From positions 1-26,125 of the forward strand of contig CBDUBU010000019.1 in assembly GCA_965365465.1 (NCBI GenBank): a DNA stretch of 26,125 bases, read 5' to 3'. The position numbers and the translations under genes are program-made. Origin of the DNA: CBDUBU01 sp965365465. Lineage in GTDB: Bacteria > Bacteroidota > Rhodothermia > Rhodothermales > DASSAV01. Below are positions 15,536 to 23,904 of this stretch, piece by piece. A model generated the notes under the pieces. The model did not search any database. It saw only the letters and a list, made by a program, of their open reading frames with translations, and had not been told where the DNA came from. Position 1 is the stretch's first letter; each line of letters opens with the position of its first letter.

Positions 15536-17587
15536 ATGTCCTTTCCGTACGTACGCAGGCTGATAATGACCGGCTTGCTATGCTCTCTCTGTACTGCCCT
15601 GCTGCCTGCACCCAGTCATGCTCAACAAGCCGACACGATTGTTGTGACGCTTCCGGATATCGAGATCCAGGCAGCAAGAGCCACAGAAACCGAAGCCTCA
15701 GCCCCATTCTCCGTTACAGTGCTCCAGCGAAGCGACGAGGCCGTTGCGATGGAGCCTGCACTTTCTCTCGAAGATGCACTCGGGCAGTTGCCGGGCGTCT
15801 GGGCAAATGATCGGGGCCATTTCGCAGAAGGAGACCGGCTTTCTATTCGCGGCATGGGCGCACGTGCTTCCTTCGGGGTTCGGGGCGTCCAGGTCGTGCT
15901 GGACGGCATTCCGCTGACGATGCCCGATGGTCAGGCTGTGGTAGATGTTGTAGATCCTGCGTTCATCCGGCGTGCAGAAGTCATGCGCGGGCCAAGCTCA
16001 CTGTTCTGGGGCAACGGAAGCGGCGGCGTCCTTTTTCTTTCTACAGATGATCTCTCCCGCAGCCCTGCCTTCCGCGTCCGGGGGATGCGAGGCAGTTATG
16101 ATCTGAATCAGTTCCTGGGTGAAGCCTCCGTGGCTGCTGGAGCGCACCGATTTCAGGCAATGGTCTCCGACATCCGCAAGGAAGGCTTTCGCGCTTACAG
16201 CTCGGGCCGACGCACACGCGCTGCGTTGCACGGAGCACTTGACCTGGGCATTCGCACCCAGGTTCGTTTCGTGGCAGCACTGGCCGACCAGGATTCTGAG
16301 AGTCCCGGCTCGCTCACCAGGTCCCAATTCCAGCAAAATCCTCGGCTGGCCAATACAGGCAACGTCCAGAAGCAAGCAGGAAAAGTCAGCACGCAAGTTC
16401 AGGCCGGCGCGACCCTGCTCCAGGATCTGCGAGTTGGAATGCTTTCCGTCACTGCTTACGGCATTGCCCGCGACCTAAACAATGTTATTCCAGCGGGTGC
16501 TGAGGGGGTATACATCCGCCTGAACCGCCTTGCCGGGGGAACACGGGTTGCATTCCAGCGCCAGGGCCGTCTTCTCGATTGGGGAATGGGCCTTGACGCA
16601 GGGCGACAAGGCGATGACCGCCAGAACTGGAACAACATGCAGGGGCAGCCGGGTACAGAACGTCAGATTGACCAGCAAGAGACTGTTCGCAGCGCTGCCG
16701 CCTTTGCCTTTGCCACGCGCCACCTTTCATCGCGATTCAGCGCCACCCTCGGAGTTCGCGCCGATCAAATACGCTTTTCACTGCAAGACCACCTTCTCGA
16801 AAACGGAGACCAGTCGGGGAGCCGAACGTTCGCTGCACTCAGCCCTGCAGCAGGGCTGGCATACCGGATCGATCAGGTTTTGCTTTTCGCTAACTATGGC
16901 ACGGCGTTCGAGACACCTACCACCACAGAACTGGTGAATCGCCCTGACATGTCGGGTGGGTTCAACCCGGACCTTGAGCCACAGCATACACGGGGCTTTG
17001 AGGTTGGGACGCGGGGGGTGTTGCCTGAAGTTCGCCTGCAATTTGACATTGCGCTGTTTCACATGAACATCCGGGACCGCCTGATGCCTTTCCAGACGGA
17101 AGCGGGCGGAGATCGTGATTTCTATCGCAACTCCGGACGGAACAGACATGACGGCATTGAGATAGCAACGCTCTGGACGCCACACCGCACCATTCAACTC
17201 CAAGCCGGTTATACGGGAGGCCGGTTTTTTTACCAGGACGGCGAACTTGACGGCAACAGGCTGCCCGGCGTCCCGGATCATCGGTTTTCTGCCGGGATCA
17301 AGGTAAACCATGCGGGGCTATGGCTGCATATGCTTACAGAGTTCGTCGGCAGCTACCATGTCAATGATGCAAACACGGAAAAGAACAAAAGCTATACAGT
17401 CAGCGATCTGAACGTGGGGTATACAGGCTGGAAGCTATCCCGAGCAGAACTAGAACCCTTTGTCAATATCAACAACCTCATGAACAGCACATACAGCGGG
17501 TCCGTTACCGTGAATGCTTTTGGGGGACGGTACTACGAGCCGTCTCCGGAGCGCACCATTCAGGCTGGTCTTAATCTCTCTTTTTGA
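15536..17587 (+). CDS. TonB-dependent outer-membrane receptor
   Basis: The 683-residue product is an outer-membrane beta-barrel transporter that takes up a large nutrient, such as a siderophore complex, using TonB energy. It has a signal peptide (YVRRLIMTGLLCSLCTALLPAP, then SHA before QQAD), a likely TonB box DTIVVTL just after it, and a plug domain (LSLEDALGQLPGVWANDR, RLSIRGMGARASFGVRGVQV, VLDGIPLTMPDGQ, RRAEVMRGPSSLFWGNGSGG). A long barrel follows, with FANYGTAFETPTTTELVN near residue 460, ending in a terminal aromatic strand LNLSF. It lacks the N-terminal carboxypeptidase-like domain of SusC receptors, so an iron or cobalamin type is more likely, but the substrate is not visible. I chose ATG 15536, at the signal peptide, over a TTG at 15467 adjoining the previous stop. 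Confidence 0.93.
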   Translation: MSFPYVRRLIMTGLLCSLCTALLPAPSHAQQADTIVVTLPDIEIQAARATETEASAPFSVTVLQRSDEAVAMEPALSLEDALGQLPGVWANDRGHFAEGDRLSIRGMGARASFGVRGVQVVLDGIPLTMPDGQAVVDVVDPAFIRRAEVMRGPSSLFWGNGSGGVLFLSTDDLSRSPAFRVRGMRGSYDLNQFLGEASVAAGAHRFQAMVSDIRKEGFRAYSSGRRTRAALHGALDLGIRTQVRFVAALADQDSESPGSLTRSQFQQNPRLANTGNVQKQAGKVSTQVQAGATLLQDLRVGMLSVTAYGIARDLNNVIPAGAEGVYIRLNRLAGGTRVAFQRQGRLLDWGMGLDAGRQGDDRQNWNNMQGQPGTERQIDQQETVRSAAAFAFATRHLSSRFSATLGVRADQIRFSLQDHLLENGDQSGSRTFAALSPAAGLAYRIDQVLLFANYGTAFETPTTTELVNRPDMSGGFNPDLEPQHTRGFEVGTRGVLPEVRLQFDIALFHMNIRDRLMPFQTEAGGDRDFYRNSGRNRHDGIEIATLWTPHRTIQLQAGYTGGRFFYQDGELDGNRLPGVPDHRFSAGIKVNHAGLWLHMLTEFVGSYHVNDANTEKNKSYTVSDLNVGYTGWKLSRAELEPFVNINNLMNSTYSGSVTVNAFGGRYYEPSPERTIQAGLNLSF

Positions 17588-17596
17588 GGCGTTCTC

Positions 17597-17640
17597 ACCC
17601 CTAGTAAGCAGCGATATATCTTGGGGGTTCGCTTTTTTCT
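17597..17640 (+). terminator. Possible weak terminator after the TonB receptor
   Basis: ACCCC (17597-17601) can pair with GGGGT (17624-17628) around a long loop, followed shortly by six T residues at 17633-17638. The T-run and position after the receptor stop suit an intrinsic terminator, but the stem is short, so this call is tentative. Confidence 0.35.
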
Positions 17641-17671
17641 TTGAGCGTTTCGGAAGGAGAAGACTACGGGT

Positions 17672-18619
17672 GTGAAGACTGTACTGACCACATCGCCTCG
17701 CAGAGCCGCCGCTTTTATACAACGCGGCGAAATCGTTGCTTTTCCAACTGAGACGGTTTACGGCCTCGGCGCAGGTATCTTTAACGAGACTGCCATCCAA
17801 AGGATCTTCGCGGCTAAGGGGCGACCTTCCGACAATCCTCTGATTGCGCATATTCACCACAAGGACCAGATCCTTTTGCTGGCTCGAAGTATTTCACCTC
17901 AAGCGCGTCTGCTGATTGACAGGTTTGTTCCCGGACCCTTGACACTAATTCTTCCCCGTAATTCGCAAGTCCCTCACATTGCAACGGGCGGCCTCGACAC
18001 CATCGGCATCCGTATGCCCGCTCACGCGGCAGCGCTGGCATTTCTGGAAGCGTGCCGGATGCCTCTTGCAGCACCGTCTGCGAACCGTTCAGGACGCCCT
18101 AGCCCTACAACCTGGCAGGCTGTGCTTTGCGACATGGACGGGCGCATCCCGTGTATCCTTAAGGGCAATCAGGCTAAGGTCGGCTTGGAGTCCACGGTGG
18201 TGGATTGCACGACAGAGGTTCCCGTCATGCTTCGCGCCGGAGCAGTAACGCTGGAACAGCTTCAGGAAGTGCTCCCGGAAACAGTAATGGCTGAACCGGA
18301 CAGCGAGTTTCTCGTTCGGAGTCCCGGATCCAGGTACAAACACTATGCACCTGATGCAAAGGTTACACTCGTAAATCACCCAAACGAGGCTCTACAGAAT
18401 AGGGAAACCGCCTATATCGGACTCGAAGCCCCTCCTTCAGGAACGAACTTCAGGATCTCCTGCATCCCGGCGAACAGCGAACAGTATGCGTTTGCGTTGT
18501 TTGATTTCTTTCGCCGGTGCGATGAAAAGCGCGTACACACGATCTATTGCCAGCGCGTCGAGCCTGTCGGCATCGGACGCGCCCTGATGGACCGGCTCGC
18601 GCGTGCTGCCGAAAGCTGA
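17672..18619 (+). CDS. Threonylcarbamoyl-AMP synthase, Sua5 type
   Basis: Sua5/TsaC makes threonylcarbamoyl-AMP from threonine, bicarbonate and ATP for the t6A37 modification of ANN-decoding tRNAs. The 315-residue product is the long Sua5 form: a YrdC-like domain with PTETVYGLGAGIFN (25-38), KGRPSDNPLIAHI (49-61), PGPLTLILPR, IGIRMPAH and PLAAPSANRSGRPSPT (131-146), and a C-terminal Sua5 domain joined by a linker containing SPGSRYKHYAP (217-227). It starts at GTG 17672, preceded by a strong GGAAGGAG ribosome site at 17652-17659, about 12 bases upstream. No ATG alternative gives the right N-terminus. It follows the TonB receptor by 84 bases and converges on the PAP2 gene to its right. Confidence 0.95.
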   Translation: MKTVLTTSPRRAAAFIQRGEIVAFPTETVYGLGAGIFNETAIQRIFAAKGRPSDNPLIAHIHHKDQILLLARSISPQARLLIDRFVPGPLTLILPRNSQVPHIATGGLDTIGIRMPAHAAALAFLEACRMPLAAPSANRSGRPSPTTWQAVLCDMDGRIPCILKGNQAKVGLESTVVDCTTEVPVMLRAGAVTLEQLQEVLPETVMAEPDSEFLVRSPGSRYKHYAPDAKVTLVNHPNEALQNRETAYIGLEAPPSGTNFRISCIPANSEQYAFALFDFFRRCDEKRVHTIYCQRVEPVGIGRALMDRLARAAES

Positions 18620-18634
18620 CGGGGCGCTCCGTCA
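18617..18634. other. Short hairpin at the Sua5 / PAP2 convergence
   Basis: TGACGG (18617-18622) and CCGTCA (18629-18634) form a 6-bp stem with a 6-base loop that includes the sua5 stop codon, in the 20-base space between convergent genes. No T-run follows on either strand, so a terminator role is doubtful. Confidence 0.3.
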
Positions 18635-18639
18635 AACCT

Positions 18640-19521
18640 TCAGAAATCGACCTTGAGCGACATACCCAGGCGACCGTCGGCTACCATTGGCGCGAGCAGT
18701 ATCCGTTCATTCGATTGCTTATGACGCTGCGTCAGCCAGTAAGCAGTAGTGAAACCAATTGCGCTGCCTGCCACGACATCGGTGAACCAATGCACATTCG
18801 TTGCTACGCGGGTAAGCGCCGTTCCGGTGGTAAGCACGAGCAACCCGGCTGTCGCGTGATGAGGGTAATAGAGCAGCCAGGGGGTTACAAGCGCAAATGC
18901 CGTGGTTGCATGTCCTGATGGAAAAGAGGTGTTGCCGGAGAAAGGTTCGAAGCGTCCCGGTCCCATCTCCTGATACGGCCTCGCCCGGCCTGCCACTGCC
19001 TTCAAGGTGTTGGTAACGGCATTGGCAAAGACAACGGCTTCCAGAGATGTAAATGCAGCGTCCTGCATCCGGGGATCGTCGGACATAAGCGCCCCTATCA
19101 AGACCATGGCGGCCATGGGACGCACCGCTCTGGCATTGCCGAACTCCTCTACAACCCGTATCACGGGAGACAAAGATTCCGATGCCGCTGTCTCCGTTGT
19201 GTGACGGGTAATTTTGCGATCCTGGGTTGACATAACCGTCAGAACACCGCCAATCCCTGCCAGATAAACGATGCGTTCAGCATTTATTTCACTGACGAGA
19301 TCGCGTGCATCCTGCAAGGGCCAGGTCAGAAAACGGCGAGGATCTTCACTCGTGCTCCACTGCGCATGAGTTGCACCGGGGACTGCAAACATCGGCAGAA
19401 AGGCAACGGAGAGCCAAGCAAATACAGAGAGGACCCGAAAGGGTCGAGGCTTCGGAACAGGGTGAGGCGTACTTCCTGCACAGCGATAACGCATTCTATG
19501 GCGCTGATCGACTCTCCTCAT
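18640..19521 (-). CDS. Exported PAP2-family phosphatase (second copy in the window)
   Basis: This 293-residue protein has all PAP2 motifs: KAVAGRARP (174-182), PSGH (201-204) and TRVATNVHWFTDV (237-249). The N-terminus is basic and proline-rich, followed by a hydrophobic stretch (VLSVFAWLSVAFLPMFAV) ending GATHA before QW, consistent with a signal peptide and periplasmic active site. The substrate is probably a lipid phosphate. The start at 19521 could instead be the in-frame ATG at 19494, which shortens the long n-region. The chain ends GRLGMSLKVDF, resembling a final outer-membrane strand. It is only distantly like the PAP2 protein at 2557-3300. It follows the FAD oxidoreductase by 264 bases and may be transcribed separately. 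Confidence 0.86.
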   Translation of the reverse strand: MRRVDQRHRMRYRCAGSTPHPVPKPRPFRVLSVFAWLSVAFLPMFAVPGATHAQWSTSEDPRRFLTWPLQDARDLVSEINAERIVYLAGIGGVLTVMSTQDRKITRHTTETAASESLSPVIRVVEEFGNARAVRPMAAMVLIGALMSDDPRMQDAAFTSLEAVVFANAVTNTLKAVAGRARPYQEMGPGRFEPFSGNTSFPSGHATTAFALVTPWLLYYPHHATAGLLVLTTGTALTRVATNVHWFTDVVAGSAIGFTTAYWLTQRHKQSNERILLAPMVADGRLGMSLKVDF

Positions 19522-19785
19522 TGGATGGCGCTGCGTAAAACAGAGATCAGTTTGTCCATGCGCAGACGCGAATTCCAGCTCAGGGTTTCAGAACCGTACA
19601 GGCGGAAACTTCGCTCACGCATTCCTGAACACGAATAGTGCTACTTCACCGCAAAATTCCGGTTCAGAAAACCCCGCCCGTCTCGCACGCTAACTTTTTA
19701 AAATACCAACAACTTCATGATCTGCTTTACCACTGTTCGCTCAACCCTCATGCGCCGTAGGCGACACATCGCGCTTTCTTCTTCA
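19522..19785. other. Gap between FAD oxidoreductase and PAP2 genes
   Basis: These 264 bases lie between two minus-strand genes. I see no coding sequence. An imperfect inverted repeat is present: GGGTTTCAGAACCG at 19583-19596 and CGGTTCAGAAAACCC at 19660-19674, which could fold as the base of a large stem or mark a binding region upstream of the PAP2 gene. No promoter can be assigned with confidence. Confidence 0.3.
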
Positions 19786-20898
19786 TCAGCCACGCGTCAG
19801 GCGAATGAGGGTTTTCGCCAGAGCAGGAAACAGACGTATTGTGCGGACACCTACCTGGGCGGTCACTGGCTGCGTGTACCCTTTATGCAACCACCGTCCT
19901 ATCAGAAAACGAATGAGGAACTCGCGGCGCCATGCGGTTGCATATTCTTGCTGCATGGCCTCGACCGAGGTTTCTCCGGCTACGAAGTCTGCCAGGAAAG
20001 GCGCCGCCAGTTCGGAGGAACGCAGCGCCATCGCCATTCCATCGCCACACAGGGGAGCAATCATGCCGGCTGTATCGCCGAGCATACACAAGTCTTTTTC
20101 GAAGGTACTTTTGAACGCAAAGCTGATCTGGCTGATCGCCAGGATTTCCTCCGTGATGCGCCTCATTGAGGAAAACCGGCGGGCCAGCACGGAATTCTGG
20201 TTGAACGCGCCCCTTATCATCCCCTCCGGGCTGCGCCCTGAAGCCTTGAAAACAGCTTCGTGGACGATCCAGCAAGCGTTTATCTTTCCTTCTTCCACAT
20301 GAGACAGGCCGCAATATCCGCCCGGAAATGCGTGCAGTTCTACCCGGTTGCCAAGATCCAGCCCTTCATAATGCGCCTTGAAGGCTACGTACGGGGCTTT
20401 CTGGTGCATGAAAGGGCGATCGAGTTTCCGATCAACAATGCCTCGTTTTCCGTAGGCGCCGCAGACAACCCGACCTCTGAACGTTTCTTCCCCGGTATTG
20501 ACCACAAACCCTGTCTTCAGATCTCCCGACACCGTACGAACCGTTGCGCCCTGCCGGCCGTCGGCGCCGCGCTCCGTCGCACGCTCAAAGAGCAGATGGT
20601 CAAGCCTGTACCGACTCAGCCCGAGCGCCGTGCCGGGAAGCGCGCCCTCAAAGGAAGCGCCATGCGAGGTCGTAACATAAACCTGAGTGATAGGATGCGG
20701 ACGCGCCTCCCGGACTGCATCCAGCACACCCAGCCGCTCAAAGGCTGATTGCACCTCGACGGACAAGAACTCGCCACACAGCTTATGAACCGGGTATCGC
20801 TGTCTTTCAAGCACCAACACTTTTAGCCCGCGCTTCACCAGATGAATGGCGGCGCTACATCCTGCAAGCCCGCCTCCTATGACGATAACATCATACAT
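19786..20898 (-). CDS. FAD-dependent oxidoreductase, geranylgeranyl-reductase-like
   Basis: The 370-residue product is a flavoprotein of the geranylgeranyl reductase/hydroxylase group. It has the dinucleotide-binding start YDVIVIGGGLAGCSAAIHL (2-20), the ERQRYPVHKLCGEFLS segment (31-46) typical of this group, and the second FAD motif CMLGDTAGMIAPLCGDGMAM (271-290). There is no signal peptide. The ATG at 20898 follows AAAAAGGC. Its start is 50 bases after the stop of the methyltransferase, so the two are probably co-transcribed. From family knowledge, this pair commonly accompanies a type III polyketide synthase, where the flavoprotein would oxidise an alkylresorcinol-like or pyrone product. 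Reduction of an isoprenoid chain is the main alternative. Confidence 0.83.
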   Translation of the reverse strand: MYDVIVIGGGLAGCSAAIHLVKRGLKVLVLERQRYPVHKLCGEFLSVEVQSAFERLGVLDAVREARPHPITQVYVTTSHGASFEGALPGTALGLSRYRLDHLLFERATERGADGRQGATVRTVSGDLKTGFVVNTGEETFRGRVVCGAYGKRGIVDRKLDRPFMHQKAPYVAFKAHYEGLDLGNRVELHAFPGGYCGLSHVEEGKINACWIVHEAVFKASGRSPEGMIRGAFNQNSVLARRFSSMRRITEEILAISQISFAFKSTFEKDLCMLGDTAGMIAPLCGDGMAMALRSSELAAPFLADFVAGETSVEAMQQEYATAWRREFLIRFLIGRWLHKGYTQPVTAQVGVRTIRLFPALAKTLIRLTRG

Positions 20899-20948
20899 GC
20901 CTTTTTCTATATACGCCCGGATTGAACCGGCAGATTGCCCTTAAAACC

Positions 20949-21704
20949 CTAACGCTCCACCGAGAGCGTCGATAGCGTCCAGCGGAATGCCCAGCGCCAT
21001 TTTATTTCACAGGCGGCCAGTCCGGCTTCACCAGCCATTTGCTGCAGTTCCTGTCTGGTAAACCCCCTCAACACAGAAACGCGCCCGTCATGCTTGAACA
21101 TCGAAGAGGCAGGAAGCAGAGCCGACAGGGCAACAAAGCTGTAGAAGGCGATCGGATGCCTGTGTAAATCATTAATTAGCAGCCGCCCTCCGCCAATGCG
21201 ATCCATCTCTTTTATGGTCGCTACTGCTTCGTCTTGCCTGAAGTGATGTAGAAACATCGATGCGAGCACTACATCGAATGCGCCGGCGCTGTAGGGCAAA
21301 TGCTGCACGTCGGCAACCTCAACCTGTATGCACCTCCGCAGATCATACGGGAGCCGTAGATCCAGTTCCTGGTTTGCATAAGCTACTGTCGCGGGATTCG
21401 CGTCCACAGCGACCACCTCGATGTCTATATCTCGCCGATCCGCCCACCTGACAAGAAACTCCGGGTAATCGGCCACGCCGGTTCCCAGATCCAGAATCCG
21501 GGTAATGCGGTGTTTTCGGGAATACAAGAAGGGCGCAAGGACGCTCATCGTTGCCGAATAGCCGCCCAGCAAGAGGTTCACCCAGCGAAGCTGATTCAGC
21601 GCGAGCGTCAGGCGCTCATCCGTGATGGAAAAATCATCCATCATCTCGAAACCGGAGAAGCGCGTAGAAAAATCGGGCAAGGTGCTATACAGTCTGTATG
21701 CCAT
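20949..21704 (-). CDS. SAM-dependent methyltransferase, type III PKS-associated type
   Basis: The 251-residue product is a class I methyltransferase. The SAM-binding motif is ILDLGTGVADY (70-80), followed by VVAVDANP and the post-motif VADVQHLPYSAGAFDVVLAS. The N-terminal FEMMDDFSITDERL and the later INDLHRHPIAFYSF ... KHDGRVSVLRGFT segment resemble methyltransferases I associate with type III polyketide synthase loci. It would methylate a small phenolic or lipid product; the acceptor is not visible. The start at 21704 is favoured because homologues carry residues before the MDD motif, but ATG 21644 is possible. acs lies 55 bases upstream and the FAD oxidoreductase 50 bases downstream. Confidence 0.82.
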   Translation of the reverse strand: MAYRLYSTLPDFSTRFSGFEMMDDFSITDERLTLALNQLRWVNLLLGGYSATMSVLAPFLYSRKHRITRILDLGTGVADYPEFLVRWADRRDIDIEVVAVDANPATVAYANQELDLRLPYDLRRCIQVEVADVQHLPYSAGAFDVVLASMFLHHFRQDEAVATIKEMDRIGGGRLLINDLHRHPIAFYSFVALSALLPASSMFKHDGRVSVLRGFTRQELQQMAGEAGLAACEIKWRWAFRWTLSTLSVER

Positions 21705-21759
21705 GCTCGCAGCCGTTCCCCGCCCGTCGCTTCATGACAGGACGCAGAAGCATTCTGCT

Positions 21760-23733
21760 TTAGCGGTTTACGCGGTTGTTGACCAGATCTTCGACCACTC
21801 CCGGATCGGCAAGCGTACTGGTATCGCCGAGGTTGTCCGGGTCATTGGCTGCAATTTTTCGCAGGATGCGGCGCATGATCTTTCCGGAACGAGTTTTAGG
21901 AAGCCCGGATGCAAACTGGATCGAGTCGGGTTTTGCTATCGGACCAATTTGCTCCCGCACGTGTTCTGCCAGTTTTGTACGCAAATCTTCATTAGGAGCC
22001 ACACCCGCTACAAGACTTACAAAACAGTAGATGCCCTGACCTTTGATATCGTGTGGGAAACCTACGACAGCGGCCTCAGCCACCAATTCGTGCGATACGA
22101 GGGCGCTCTCAATCTCAGCCGTACCCAGACGGTGCCCGGAAACGTTGAGCACATCATCAACACGTCCCGTAATCCAGTAATACCCATCCTCGTCCCGGCG
22201 GCACCCATCGCCCGTATAATACTTACCTTCATACTGCGAAAAATAGGTCTGGACAAACCGTGCGTGATCTTTGTAAACCGTCCGCGCCTGACCGGGCCAT
22301 GAATCTCTCATAACAAGCAGCCCTTCGGCCTCACCTTCCAGCACAGCGCCGCCGGGTTCGAGCACTTGAGGTTGAATGCCAAAAAAGGGAAGCGTCGCGG
22401 AGCCGGGTTTTTGCGGAATGGCTCCCGGAAGCGGCGAGATCATAATGCCTCCGGTTTCCGTTTGCCACCAGGTATCGACAATCGGGCAACGTCCTTCGCC
22501 CACCGTCTCGTGATACCAGCGCCATGCTTCGGGATTGATCGGCTCCCCAACCGTTCCAAGCAGCCGCAATGAGTCCCGACGGGTTTGCTTCACGTAATCA
22601 TCTCCTTCCCGCATCAATGCACGGATCGCCGTTGGGGCAGTATAGAAGATGTTGACCTTATGCTTATCCACGACTTGCCAGAACCGGGAAGGATCCGGAT
22701 AGTTAGGCGTGCCTTCGAAGAATACCTGCGTAGCGCCATTAGCCAGAGGGCCATACACGATGTAAGAGTGCCCTGTAACCCAGCCCACATCAGCCGTACA
22801 CCAGAAAACGTCGCCTGGATGGTAATCAAAAACGTACTCGTGCGTAAGCGACGTATAAACCAGGTAGCCGCCGGTGGTATGCACGACGCCTTTCGGCTTT
22901 CCCGTGGAGCCAGAGGTGTAGAGAATGAAAAGCGGATCTTCCGCCGCCATTTCTTCCGGCTCACACTCCGGATCAACCTGCTTCTGTTCGGCGTGATACC
23001 AGTAGTCCCGCCCCTGCACCAGATTAACGTTGCCGCCGGTGCGCTTCACCACGAGCACAGAACGCACGTCAGGACAGCGCTCCAGCGCCTTATCCGCATT
23101 TCGTTTCAAGGGCACAGCCCGTCCGCCTCGCAGCCCTTCATCGGCTGTGATGAGGAGCGTCGATTCACAGTCCAGAATACGATCCGCCAGTGAATCCGGT
23201 GAGAAGCCTGCAAAGACGACAGAATGGACAGCCCCTATCCGGGCGCAGGCCAGCATCGCATAGGCAGCTTCCGGAATCATCGGCAAATAGATGGTTACCC
23301 GGTCCCCTTTTGTTATCCCATGCTTCTTGAGGACATTGGCAAATGCCGACACCTGTTCATGCAGTTGACGATAGGTAATGTGCTGCGCTGCTTCGCCAGG
23401 GTTATCCGGCTCAAAAATGAGCGCCGTCTGATCTCCCCGCTCCGCCAGATGGCGGTCAATGCAATTGTAGCAAGCATTCAGCGTGCCGTCCTCAAACCAG
23501 CGAATATGCAGGTCAGAGGCATTGTAGGAAACATCCTTCACTTTCTTGAAGGGTTTGTACCACGTAATGCGCTTCGCCTGTTCCTTCCAGAATCCGTCAA
23601 CATCTTCAACCGAGCGCTGGTACATATTCCGGTAGCGCTCCATAGATCCGACGAGCGCATGTTCCCTGAATGTCTTTGAAGCCTCGTATTGACGCGCCGC
23701 ACCGGAGTAAGCGGCGGTAAGCTGATCAGCCAT
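21760..23733 (-). CDS. acs: Acetyl-CoA synthetase, AMP-forming
   Basis: Acs activates acetate to acetyl-CoA through acetyl-AMP, feeding central metabolism. The 657-residue product has the usual length and motifs: the P-loop YTSGSTGKPKGVVHT (from 272), the Trp-rich acetate pocket region VDTWWQTETGG, YYTGDGCRRDEDGYYWITGR with the hinge Asp, DDVLNVSGHRLGTAEIES, and PKTRSGKIMRR with Lys618, the residue acetylated to switch off Acs in other bacteria. It may therefore be controlled by lysine acetylation. The ATG at 23733 gives the normal N-terminus. The DUF294 protein upstream, 171 bases away, is a frequent neighbour of acs. Confidence 0.98.
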   Translation of the reverse strand: MADQLTAAYSGAARQYEASKTFREHALVGSMERYRNMYQRSVEDVDGFWKEQAKRITWYKPFKKVKDVSYNASDLHIRWFEDGTLNACYNCIDRHLAERGDQTALIFEPDNPGEAAQHITYRQLHEQVSAFANVLKKHGITKGDRVTIYLPMIPEAAYAMLACARIGAVHSVVFAGFSPDSLADRILDCESTLLITADEGLRGGRAVPLKRNADKALERCPDVRSVLVVKRTGGNVNLVQGRDYWYHAEQKQVDPECEPEEMAAEDPLFILYTSGSTGKPKGVVHTTGGYLVYTSLTHEYVFDYHPGDVFWCTADVGWVTGHSYIVYGPLANGATQVFFEGTPNYPDPSRFWQVVDKHKVNIFYTAPTAIRALMREGDDYVKQTRRDSLRLLGTVGEPINPEAWRWYHETVGEGRCPIVDTWWQTETGGIMISPLPGAIPQKPGSATLPFFGIQPQVLEPGGAVLEGEAEGLLVMRDSWPGQARTVYKDHARFVQTYFSQYEGKYYTGDGCRRDEDGYYWITGRVDDVLNVSGHRLGTAEIESALVSHELVAEAAVVGFPHDIKGQGIYCFVSLVAGVAPNEDLRTKLAEHVREQIGPIAKPDSIQFASGLPKTRSGKIMRRILRKIAANDPDNLGDTSTLADPGVVEDLVNNRVNR

Positions 23734-23904
23734 AGTAATAGAACCTTAAAGGTGAAACGGTCCAGAAACGGCATACCTCTCGGAAAACCGCTTCCGCAGC
23801 CACGTTAACTAAACTTGCGGAATTTATACAACCTGACACACGTCAATATGCGTTCGTGCTCTCTAACGTCACATTCCCTATAGAACAAAGCGCGCCAAGA
23901 AGGA
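23734..23904 (-). promoter_or_regulatory. acs upstream region with a TGAC-N4-GTCA palindrome
   Basis: This 171-base gap precedes acs. On the acs strand it contains a TATAAA-like sequence (23823-23828 on plus) and the palindrome TGACACACGTCA at 23834-23845. A second ACGTCA occurs at 23866-23871, 26 bases from the first, as a direct repeat. These are plausible operator elements for acetate-responsive control, but no known consensus matches well and the promoter is not assigned. Confidence 0.35.

Noticed and set aside
21744..21758. Hairpin GCAGAA-GCA-TTCTGC between acs stop and the methyltransferase start as a terminator
   Set aside because: The stem is 6 bp with a 3-base loop and has no T-run on the minus strand, so it does not support a transcription stop.
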